A stretch of DNA of 6,292 bases, taken from positions 1-6,292 of the forward strand of contig JAURNO010000348.1 in NCBI GenBank assembly GCA_030830145.1, read 5' to 3'. The notes beneath the pieces were generated by a model. The model searched no databases and was not told the origin of the DNA. It saw nothing but the letters and a program-made list of their open reading frames with translations. Of the stretch, positions 1 through 5,190 are shown piece by piece. Position 1 is the first letter of the stretch; each line of letters opens with the position of its first letter. The stretch is from Verrucomicrobiota bacterium (GTDB lineage: Bacteria; Verrucomicrobiota; Verrucomicrobiia; Opitutales; Seribacteraceae). Position numbers and translations under genes: made by a program.

Positions 1-1263
1 AACGCACTCGACCTCAACGGTTCGAGTATCCTGGAGAACCAACCCGCAGGCACTCAGGTGGGGCACCTCCTCGCTTCCGACCCGGATGCCAACGCCTCCC
101 TTTCCTTCTCTTTGGTTCAGGGGAAAGGATCCGAAGACAACCACCTCTTTTACCTGGAAGGAGCAAAACTGCTCAGCCTCGCAACCTTCGATTACGAAGC
201 AGGCGCCGCCCCTCCCGCATCCCAATCGTCGCCCCCCGATTCCAACGATACTCGATCCGCTCCTCCGGGATCTCCGAACGATTCCGAGTCCAACGCCTCG
301 GTTCGCCAACCGGAAAAGGATTCAAGTGTTTCAACTCCAGTCCCCGTCCCCGACCAGAACCAAAGCATTGCACAAACACCTTCCTCCCAAGGCCACGATG
401 GAAACCTGTCTTCTTCAAACTCACTCGGGAACTCAACCCCAAGCGGACCCGAACTACCCGAATCAAACGCAAGCCGACGTGCGGGAGAATCTTTCGGTTT
501 TGAAACTCAACCCACTCATTTCAAAGTCCGCATTCGGGTCACCGACGAGCACAACGCTTCCTTGGAAAAAGCATTCATAATCGAACTGCTCAATCAAATC
601 GAAGACTTCGACAGGGATGGTGTGGAAGATGCATTCGACCCCGACGACGTCGTCTACCTCATGCCCGAACTCGGAACCATTGAAACCATCCTTTTGGAAA
701 ACGGTCGGGTATCCTTCTCCGTCGGGTTCAAAGCCAACTCCGACTTTGCCCTACCCTCCTTCGCCTTCGAGCTCTCAGGCAACGCCGACTTCAAGGGAGA
801 CCTTCGAGCCATTCCCGGATTGGTTGAACAAGACCAAATTCACGGTTCCGTTCCCGATCTCAATCCCGGAACGACCTATCACGTCCGCCTCCTCGCCACC
901 CACCGGGCTAAGCAAACGCGTTCCTCATCCACAAGCTTCCAAATTCCATCAGTGGTCAAGCATTGGTGGGAATCCGAAAGCCCCGCCGAGAGCGGTTGGC
1001 GCTCTTCCCCATGGTTGGGTTCTTTCCGGCCCTACACCAATGGTTGGATTTATCACCTCGGGCTCGGATGGGCCTATGCTCAATCCGACGGGCAAGACGG
1101 GCTCTGGCTATGGATGGAAGCCGAAGGTTGGGTCTGGTCGACTCCGCAATGCTGGCCCCACCTTTGGAAAGACCGCTCAACGAACTGGTTGTATTTCGTC
1201 AAAGAACACGAAGGTAAACCCGCTCTTTACGATTACGTGACTGAATCCTTCCGTTGGAAATAA
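1..1263 (+). CDS. Cadherin-like / FN3-like surface protein with Trp-rich C-terminal module (5' truncated)
   Basis: The reading frame is open from base 1, so the true start lies upstream; 420 residues are visible before TAA at 1261-1263. Residues 1-67 form the first half of a cadherin-like domain (ILENQPAG, ASDPDAN, FDYEA). Residues ~68-170 are a Ser/Pro/Asn-rich insert. Residues ~172-199 complete the cadherin fold (RIRVTDEHNAS, then the last strand). Residues 202-216 hold an acidic TSP3-like motif (DFDRDG, DPDD) that probably binds calcium. Residues ~217-317 look FN3-like (GTTYHVRLLAT). Residues 321-420 form a Trp-rich module with about 14 Trp, starting at HWW. There is no transmembrane tail, LPXTG or PEP-CTERM motif. 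The likely role is an extracellular adhesin or structural protein; this is inferred from domains, since no ligand or enzyme motif is visible. The next gene begins on the following base and ends in the same tail. Confidence 0.88.
   Translation, partial: NALDLNGSSILENQPAGTQVGHLLASDPDANASLSFSLVQGKGSEDNHLFYLEGAKLLSLATFDYEAGAAPPASQSSPPDSNDTRSAPPGSPNDSESNASVRQPEKDSSVSTPVPVPDQNQSIAQTPSSQGHDGNLSSSNSLGNSTPSGPELPESNASRRAGESFGFETQPTHFKVRIRVTDEHNASLEKAFIIELLNQIEDFDRDGVEDAFDPDDVVYLMPELGTIETILLENGRVSFSVGFKANSDFALPSFAFELSGNADFKGDLRAIPGLVEQDQIHGSVPDLNPGTTYHVRLLATHRAKQTRSSSTSFQIPSVVKHWWESESPAESGWRSSPWLGSFRPYTNGWIYHLGLGWAYAQSDGQDGLWLWMEAEGWVWSTPQCWPHLWKDRSTNWLYFVKEHEGKPALYDYVTESFRWK
202..510 (+). other. Low-complexity, sequon-rich insert within the cadherin-like domain
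   Basis: Residues ~68-170 of the first protein are dominated by Ser, Pro, Asn, Asp and Gln and lack any hydrophobic core pattern. They lie between the DYE strand and the RIRVTDEHNAS strand. In the third gene the equivalent gap is only about six residues (KAQEHT between DYE and IRVKVRDE). The reading frame stays open and the cadherin pattern resumes correctly, so this is an in-frame insertion and not a frameshift. It contains seven N-X-S/T sequons, five with Asp or Glu at -2. In composition it resembles the linker at 4201-4365 in the second gene, which sits in a normal inter-domain position. Confidence 0.7.
961..1260 (+). other. Trp-rich C-terminal module, copy 1
   Basis: These are the last 100 residues of the first protein. 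Aromatic landmarks recur: HWW, GWR, SPW, WIYH, LGWAYA, LWLW, a W-x-W pair, LW, WLY and GKP. By hand alignment about 44 of ~99 positions match the C-terminus of the second protein with one one-residue gap, and nearly all Trp are conserved. Short W-x-Y/W units spaced at roughly 15-20 residues recall aromatic wall-binding repeats such as the choline-binding type, but I do not see that family's consensus. The function is unknown; a surface-attachment or sorting role is inferred from its terminal position and its sharing between neighbours. Confidence 0.65.
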
Positions 1264-4200
1264 ATGAAGGTTTGCTCCCGCTTTCCAGCTTTGCTCGCCG
1301 CACTTATGCTCGCGGGGCAGGCAACGGGCCAAGCGGATACCAACGCGACCCTTTCGGGAACGATCAACTATGTTGGTCCCGTGACCGGACCCGTCGTGGT
1401 GTGGGCTTTTGAAAACGGGCAGAAGGTGACCGCCCTCACCCTCCCCAACGGCCCCGGTCCCTACTCCATGCAGTTGCCCATGAACCGCAACTACGACATC
1501 AAGGCTTTCCGAGACGGGGACACCGACGGAGAGCTCGATCACGGTTGGCAAGTCGGTGAGCCCTATGCTCATCACGGGGACTGGAACAGCACCTCAAGCA
1601 GCTTCAACACCTTCCTTTTGGATGGAAACAAGACCGGCATCGATGTAAACATTTCCTCGCACAACGACAACGACGGAGACGGGTTTTACGACTGGGACGA
1701 ATACGTCGCCGGTTCGGAGGGCAACGACAGCTCGAGCACACCCGGCATCGGATATGGCTTGATCGCCCACTGGACCTTCGACGAGACCAACGGCACGGTT
1801 CTGGGAGGTTCATCGGTCAACGAAATCAACGGAACCCTCGTTGGCTTCGGCTCGAACTCAAACGCTCATTGGGTGCCCGGCAAGACAGGAGGCGCCCTGC
1901 GCTTCGACGGAGTCGATGACTTCATATCCTTCCCCGGGGCGACCCCATTGGACGATGTCCGTCCCTTTAGTTTCGCCGGTTGGATCAAGCTCGATCAAAA
2001 CGGTTCCGGATACGTCATTGCAAAACGTTCCCTAGGGTCCGGTTATTGGAGGTTTTTTGCATCCGGCCCAACAAAGAACTGGCTCATCCGCCAAACAACG
2101 GGGACTGCTCCTAGCTTGGCAACCACCGAAGTCACGCCCTTTTTTCAATGGCAACATGTCGCCCTCACTTGGAATGGATTGCTCGGTGCTCAAAACAGCT
2201 CGATTTACCTGGACGGAACACTCGTTTCCAACATCACCCAAACCAGCGGTTCGGGTGAGTTGATTTCGGACGTCGGCAACCTCTTCACCCTCGGCAACCG
2301 TCCCCAAAACAACTCCTCCTTCTTCAAGGGTTGGATGGATGATTTCCGGATTTGGAACCGCGTCCTTTTGCCCCATGAAGTAAACACGCTACACCAAGGT
2401 CCCTCCCTCCCCCTCACCGACGCCAATTTCACCCAAGCCATCGACCTCTGGTTTTCCGACCAAGCGACCGCCACCGCCACCTACGGGCACATCCGTGATT
2501 GGAACGTCAGCGGTGTGACGAATATGAACGAGACCTTCAAGGACAAGTCCACCTTCAATGAGGATATTAGTGCTTGGGATGTGAGTAACGTGACGAGCAT
2601 GAGTAATATGTTTCGGGGTTCCCCCTTGTTCAATCAGCCTATTGGAGACTGGAACGTATCGTCTGTCACCGACATGCACTTTATGTTTCACACCGCAACG
2701 AATTTTAATCATCCTATCGGCAACTGGAATGTCTCCTCGGTCACAAACATGAAAGATATGTTTCTAGGAGTCAGGAACTTCAATCACCCAATCGGCGACT
2801 GGAACGTCTCCTCCGTAACAAACATGCAAGCCATGTTTGTGGGCATGGACTCTTTCAATCAACCAATAGGCAATTGGAACGTTTCCTCGGTCACGAATAT
2901 GCACAAGATGTTCAATGGTGCACTAGATTTTAATCAGGACATCAGTGATTGGAATACAAGTTCCGTAATACAGATGGAAATGCTCTTTAAAAATGCCACT
3001 TCCTTCAATCAGGACCTCAGTGATTGGAATACTTCCGCCGATGTGAACATGACCGAAATGTTCGAAAACACTCCGGCATTATCCAACGCCAACAAGGGTC
3101 TAATGCACGACTCCTTCAAAAACAACAATCACTGGCCCTACGATTGGTCGGCCTACGCCGACGCCAACGCCACCCTATCCGGCACAGTGAACTACTCCGG
3201 GCCCGTGACCGGCCCGGTGGTCGTTAGGGCCTTTGAAAATGGTCAGAAAGTGGCCGAGATCACTCTCTCCTACGGACCGCGCCCCTACTCCCTTCAATTG
3301 CTCATAAAGCGGAATTACGACGTCAAGGCCTTCCGGGACGGAAACGGCAACGGTCACCTCGACGCCGGTTGGCAAGTTGGCGAACCCTACGCTCATCATG
3401 GGGAATGGAACAGCACCTCAAGCAGCTTCAATACTCTGCTCCTCGACGGGAACAAGACCGGCATCGACGTGAATATTTCCTGGCACAACGACAGCGACGG
3501 GGACGGGTTTTACGACTGGGACGAATATGTCGCCGGTTCGGAAGGCGACGACTCCACAAGCACGCCCGGCCTGAACTTCGGCCTCGTCGCGTGGTATCCC
3601 TTCGACGGCAACGCATCGGATATGTCTGGCAATGGTAATCATGGTACGGTTCACGGAGCGACCTTTGGCCAGGACCGACATGGAATGTCAGGCCTTCACA
3701 CAGGCGCTCTGACCTTCAATGCGGCGAACCACCAGTATGCGGAAATCCCCAACGCCCCTCAATTTTCCTTTGACCAAGGAAACTTCACCACCGCCATGTG
3801 GCTTCGGGGCGATTCCCAGCCTCGAGTTTCCACTCCCTTCATCAAGGCTTCCAATCCAAACTTACCCTACGAGGGCATTACCCTGTTTTTGGATCATGGA
3901 AAAGTGAGGGGGCGCACAACTCACTATGCGGAATTAGTCTCAATCCGGTCGGATCTGGATAGTCTACAATGGCATCACGTTCTTATGTCACGCAAAGGAA
4001 CGGCCTTGACGATTTACGTCGATGGCATCTTTGACTCAACAAGGGTCGACCCCTTGACCAACCTGACGAATTCAGCTCCAATCGTTCTGGGAGCGAACCA
4101 TGTGAACAGGCAATCCCAAAACTTCAACGGAGCCATCGACGAGGTCCGCATCTACAACCGGGCTTTGTCTGCGTCCGAGGTACAGTCTCTCTACCAGATG

Positions 4201-4971
4201 GAAAGCACTCCACCCGCCGACAACAACCAGACCGACCCGGCCACCGAAAGCAATTCCACCTTTCCCCCAACGGATCAAAACGGCAGCAATCCCTTCGTCG
4301 AAAACAACCAGACCGCTCCGGAACAAAATGCCTCGGCACCCGTTAACGGCGATCCCGCCCCCTTCCTTTTCCGCCCCTACCCACGAACCCTCGCCCGGGA
4401 AGAACTCAAGGACGGCAACTTCCGGTTCTGGGGACAAATCCTGGCCGACGGAGGAAGCCCAATCACCGGGGTCGCCTTCGAACTGGCGGACAATATGCTC
4501 TTCCGCAACTCCACCCTGCATTCCGCATCCCTTTTTCCGGGCAGTCCGAACTTCTATCTGGAACTCAAACTCGAGCCCGGCAAGAGCTACTACTACCGGG
4601 CGGTGGCCACCAACAAGGTGGGTACGACGGCCGGATCAACCAAGAAGCTCACCACCTCGGGCGACGGAATCCATTGGTGGTCCGACACCGCCCTGACGCA
4701 AGGAGGTTGGCGTACCTCGCCGTGGTTCGGAACCTTCCGCAAGCACGAAGGCACAGAGTGGATTTACCATGCCCAACTAGGCTGGGCATACGCTCATCCG
4801 GACGGTTCGGGCGGCTTATGGCTTTGGTTCAGGGAACACCATTGGACCTGGACCCAATCAGGGGCTTTCCCCTATCTGTGGAATCACGACCTAGGTGGAT
4901 GGCTCTACCTCCTCGGATCCCAAAACGGAAAACCTTCCTTTTACCACTACGAATCCGGTTCGATTCGCTAG
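1264..4971 (+). CDS. Secreted multidomain protein: duplicated TTR-like/EF module, two LamG domains, BspA repeats, Trp-rich tail
   Basis: This is a complete 1235-residue protein with a TAG stop. The ATG directly follows the upstream TAA. GGAAA at 1256-1260 is only a weak ribosome site with 3-nt spacing, so translation is probably coupled to the upstream gene. The start is supported by a Sec-type signal peptide at residues 1-24 (positive K/R, then LLAALMLAG, cleavage likely near GQA|D). Domain order: 24-161 transthyretin/carboxypeptidase-regulatory-like fold plus an EF-hand-type loop (D135-E146); 162-379 LamG jellyroll; 380-409 lead-in to the BspA/DUF285 region; 410-609 eight 25-residue repeats; 632-769 second copy of the first module; 770-979 second LamG; 980-1034 Asn/Pro linker; ~1035-1135 FN3-like; 1136-1235 Trp-rich module. 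LamG and BspA domains commonly mediate carbohydrate or protein binding outside the cell, so an adhesin role is inferred. No catalytic residues are recognisable. Confidence 0.93.
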   Translation: MKVCSRFPALLAALMLAGQATGQADTNATLSGTINYVGPVTGPVVVWAFENGQKVTALTLPNGPGPYSMQLPMNRNYDIKAFRDGDTDGELDHGWQVGEPYAHHGDWNSTSSSFNTFLLDGNKTGIDVNISSHNDNDGDGFYDWDEYVAGSEGNDSSSTPGIGYGLIAHWTFDETNGTVLGGSSVNEINGTLVGFGSNSNAHWVPGKTGGALRFDGVDDFISFPGATPLDDVRPFSFAGWIKLDQNGSGYVIAKRSLGSGYWRFFASGPTKNWLIRQTTGTAPSLATTEVTPFFQWQHVALTWNGLLGAQNSSIYLDGTLVSNITQTSGSGELISDVGNLFTLGNRPQNNSSFFKGWMDDFRIWNRVLLPHEVNTLHQGPSLPLTDANFTQAIDLWFSDQATATATYGHIRDWNVSGVTNMNETFKDKSTFNEDISAWDVSNVTSMSNMFRGSPLFNQPIGDWNVSSVTDMHFMFHTATNFNHPIGNWNVSSVTNMKDMFLGVRNFNHPIGDWNVSSVTNMQAMFVGMDSFNQPIGNWNVSSVTNMHKMFNGALDFNQDISDWNTSSVIQMEMLFKNATSFNQDLSDWNTSADVNMTEMFENTPALSNANKGLMHDSFKNNNHWPYDWSAYADANATLSGTVNYSGPVTGPVVVRAFENGQKVAEITLSYGPRPYSLQLLIKRNYDVKAFRDGNGNGHLDAGWQVGEPYAHHGEWNSTSSSFNTLLLDGNKTGIDVNISWHNDSDGDGFYDWDEYVAGSEGDDSTSTPGLNFGLVAWYPFDGNASDMSGNGNHGTVHGATFGQDRHGMSGLHTGALTFNAANHQYAEIPNAPQFSFDQGNFTTAMWLRGDSQPRVSTPFIKASNPNLPYEGITLFLDHGKVRGRTTHYAELVSIRSDLDSLQWHHVLMSRKGTALTIYVDGIFDSTRVDPLTNLTNSAPIVLGANHVNRQSQNFNGAIDEVRIYNRALSASEVQSLYQMESTPPADNNQTDPATESNSTFPPTDQNGSNPFVENNQTAPEQNASAPVNGDPAPFLFRPYPRTLAREELKDGNFRFWGQILADGGSPITGVAFELADNMLFRNSTLHSASLFPGSPNFYLELKLEPGKSYYYRAVATNKVGTTAGSTKKLTTSGDGIHWWSDTALTQGGWRTSPWFGTFRKHEGTEWIYHAQLGWAYAHPDGSGGLWLWFREHHWTWTQSGAFPYLWNHDLGGWLYLLGSQNGKPSFYHYESGSIR
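1333..1746 (+). repeat. Intragenic direct repeat, copy 1 (TTR-like fold + EF-type calcium loop)
   Basis: This 414-nt unit encodes residues 24-161, immediately after the predicted signal peptide. It aligns without gaps to 3157-3570; by hand count 112 of 138 residues are identical (~81%). Exact DNA runs of 26 nt occur at the same offsets in both copies (1582-1607 with 3406-3431, and 1678-1703 with 3502-3527). The first part (ATLSG, PVTGPVVV, YDIKAFRDGDTDG) resembles the beta-sandwich regulatory domains related to carboxypeptidase and transthyretin. The second part ends in an EF-hand-like loop DNDGDGFYDWDE with the DxDxDGxxxxxE spacing, then AGSEG, a pattern common after secreted beta domains. 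Calcium binding is inferred. Confidence 0.9.
1747..2400 (+). other. LamG-like jellyroll domain 1
   Basis: Residues 162-379 of the second protein show the LamG/concanavalin-like landmarks in order: LIAHWTFDE, GALRFDGVDDFI, FSFAGWIKLD, WQHVALTWNG, SSIYLDGTLV, FTLGNR, and the closing motif GWMDDFRIWNRVL. Domains of this type bind glycans or proteins and are frequent in large marine surface proteins. It is clearly diverged from the second LamG in the same protein, although the modules preceding each are ~81% identical. Confidence 0.85.
2491..3090 (+). repeat. Eight tandem 75-nt BspA/DUF285-type repeats
   Basis: Residues 410-609 form eight consecutive units of exactly 25 residues with consensus I(G/S)(D/N)WNVSSVTNMxxMFxxxxxFNQP. 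The fixed elements are the W, the VTNM core, MF and FN(Q/H)P. This matches the BspA-like DUF285 repeat seen in surface lipoproteins and adhesins of several bacteria. Units 3-6 are the most alike (WNVSSVT is identical in all four); the first two and last two are more diverged, as expected for an array that expanded from its centre. The DNA has diverged at synonymous sites, so the array is not very recent. AAT is used more often than AAC for Asn here, unlike the flanking modules. Confidence 0.9.
3157..3570 (+). repeat. Intragenic direct repeat, copy 2 (TTR-like fold + EF-type calcium loop)
   Basis: This is the second copy of the 414-nt unit (residues 632-769), directly downstream of the BspA array and upstream of the second LamG. 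It has no insertions or deletions relative to copy 1. The EF-type loop is retained as DSDGDGFYDWDE. The earlier acidic DGDTDG of copy 1 is DGNGNG here, so that first site would bind metal more weakly, if at all. The differences cluster between the strands (PNGPGP versus SYGPRP) and spare the core and the EF loop, which suggests selection on fold and calcium loop. Confidence 0.9.
3571..4200 (+). other. LamG-like jellyroll domain 2
   Basis: Residues 770-979 of the second protein carry the full LamG landmark series: LVAWYPFDGNASD, SGNGNHG, ALTFNAANHQYAEIP, FTTAMWLRGD, WHHVLMSRKG, LTIYVDG, IVLGAN, and the terminal FNGAIDEVRIYNRALSASEV. This is a more canonical LamGL sequence than domain 1, and the closing E-V-R-I-Y-N-R-A-L motif is typical of the family. 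Ligand unknown. Confidence 0.9.
4201..4365 (+). other. Asn/Pro/Thr-rich linker with five extended sequons
   Basis: Residues 980-1034 of the second protein are low-complexity and join LamG 2 to the FN3-like domain. All five N-X-S/T sequons have Asp or Glu at -2 (DNNQT, ESNST, DQNGS, ENNQT, EQNAS). The four other Asn residues in the same stretch have no acidic residue at -2, an internal control against simple composition. The linker is probably flexible and exposed. Confidence 0.75.
4669..4968 (+). other. Trp-rich C-terminal module, copy 2
   Basis: Residues 1136-1235 end the second protein and contain 12 Trp, nearly all at positions matching copy 1 at 961-1260. Shared anchors are HWW, GWR, SPW, WIYH, LGWAYA, DG, LWLW, W-x-W, P-x-LW, WLY, GKP and Y-x-Y. 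As in the first protein it follows an FN3-like domain (SYYYRAVATNKVGT at ~1105), so the FN3-like plus Trp-rich pair behaves as one C-terminal cassette. No hydrophobic anchor follows. Confidence 0.65.
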
Positions 4972-5004
4972 GCGGGAACGAGCGGCATCCATTCCTTCTT
5001 CCAT

Positions 5005-5023
5005 AGTCTAGAGCTTGTAGACT
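5005..5023 (+). terminator. Short hairpin after the second gene, possible weak terminator
   Basis: AGTCTA (5005-5010) pairs perfectly with TAGACT (5018-5023) around a 7-nt loop, 34 nt after the TAG stop. The stem is only 6 bp and no T-run follows (next bases CTTGCG), so it does not meet the usual intrinsic-terminator form. It may be chance. Confidence 0.2.
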
Positions 5024-5153
5024 CTTGCGTTAGTGCTTGATTACGTCGCGAAATTCAGCGGAGTAAGTTAAACCTATTGCATGAGCGGATTTAATTAAAG
5101 CTATGACCAAAACATTTTCGTGCATTTTTAATGCCTCATAAATCAAACTGAGA

Positions 5154-5190
5154 TTGACAATATTTTCCAAATTATTTTTTTATTAGGATA
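5154..5190 (+). promoter_or_regulatory. Candidate sigma70-type promoter and ribosome site for the third gene
   Basis: TTGACA at 5154-5159 is a perfect -35 box. The best -10 is TTTTAT at 5178-5183 (4 of 6 to TATAAT, 18-bp spacer), inside a T-rich run. This would place the transcript start near 5190, at or next to the ATG at 5191, leaving almost no leader. AGGA at 5185-5188 could serve as a ribosome site but has only 2 nt of spacing. The two readings conflict, so either the promoter lies elsewhere or the mRNA is nearly leaderless. Confidence 0.3.

Larger units (their letters stand above)
4972..5190 (+). other. Intergenic region, AT-rich in its 3' half
   Basis: This 219-bp stretch separates the second and third genes and is the only non-coding gap in the window. 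I see no tRNA, small ORF of note, riboswitch or CRISPR. It contains a short hairpin at 5005-5023, a smaller one at 5122-5134, and a TTGACA box at 5154. From about 5085 onward it is markedly more AT-rich than the coding DNA on either side, as expected for a promoter region. The third gene is therefore probably its own transcription unit. Confidence 0.7.

Noticed and set aside
86..580. 164-codon + strand frame overlapping the low-complexity insert
   Set aside because: Its Pro/Thr-rich translation is the out-of-frame reading of the insert; the cadherin motifs on both sides are in frame 1, so no frameshift is needed.
1..1263. First gene as a pseudogene
   Set aside because: The frame is intact to a natural stop and the lack of a start is explained by the window edge.
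1177..1575. 132-codon open frame on the - strand across the junction of genes 1 and 2
   Set aside because: It is antisense to two well-supported coding regions. A similar frame recurs at 3175-3399 opposite the second copy of the duplicated module, as expected for a shadow of repeated DNA.
2491..3090. Regular 75-nt tandem repeats as a CRISPR or DNA-level satellite
   Set aside because: The units are protein-coding, diverge at synonymous sites and have no constant repeat with variable spacers; they encode BspA repeats.
4072..4521. 149-codon open frame on the - strand
   Set aside because: It lies wholly inside the LamG 2, linker and FN3 coding region of the + strand gene and shows no recognisable domain or ribosome site; it is a shadow of biased codon use.
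4900..4971. PEP-CTERM, LPXTG or Bacteroidetes type IX sorting signal at the second protein's C-terminus
   Set aside because: No hydrophobic helix with basic end, no LPXTG motif, and no match that I recognise to the type IX C-terminal domain.
5122..5134. GCATT-TTT-AATGC hairpin as a terminator or operator
   Set aside because: A 5-bp stem with a 3-nt loop in AT-rich DNA is expected by chance, and no T-run follows.
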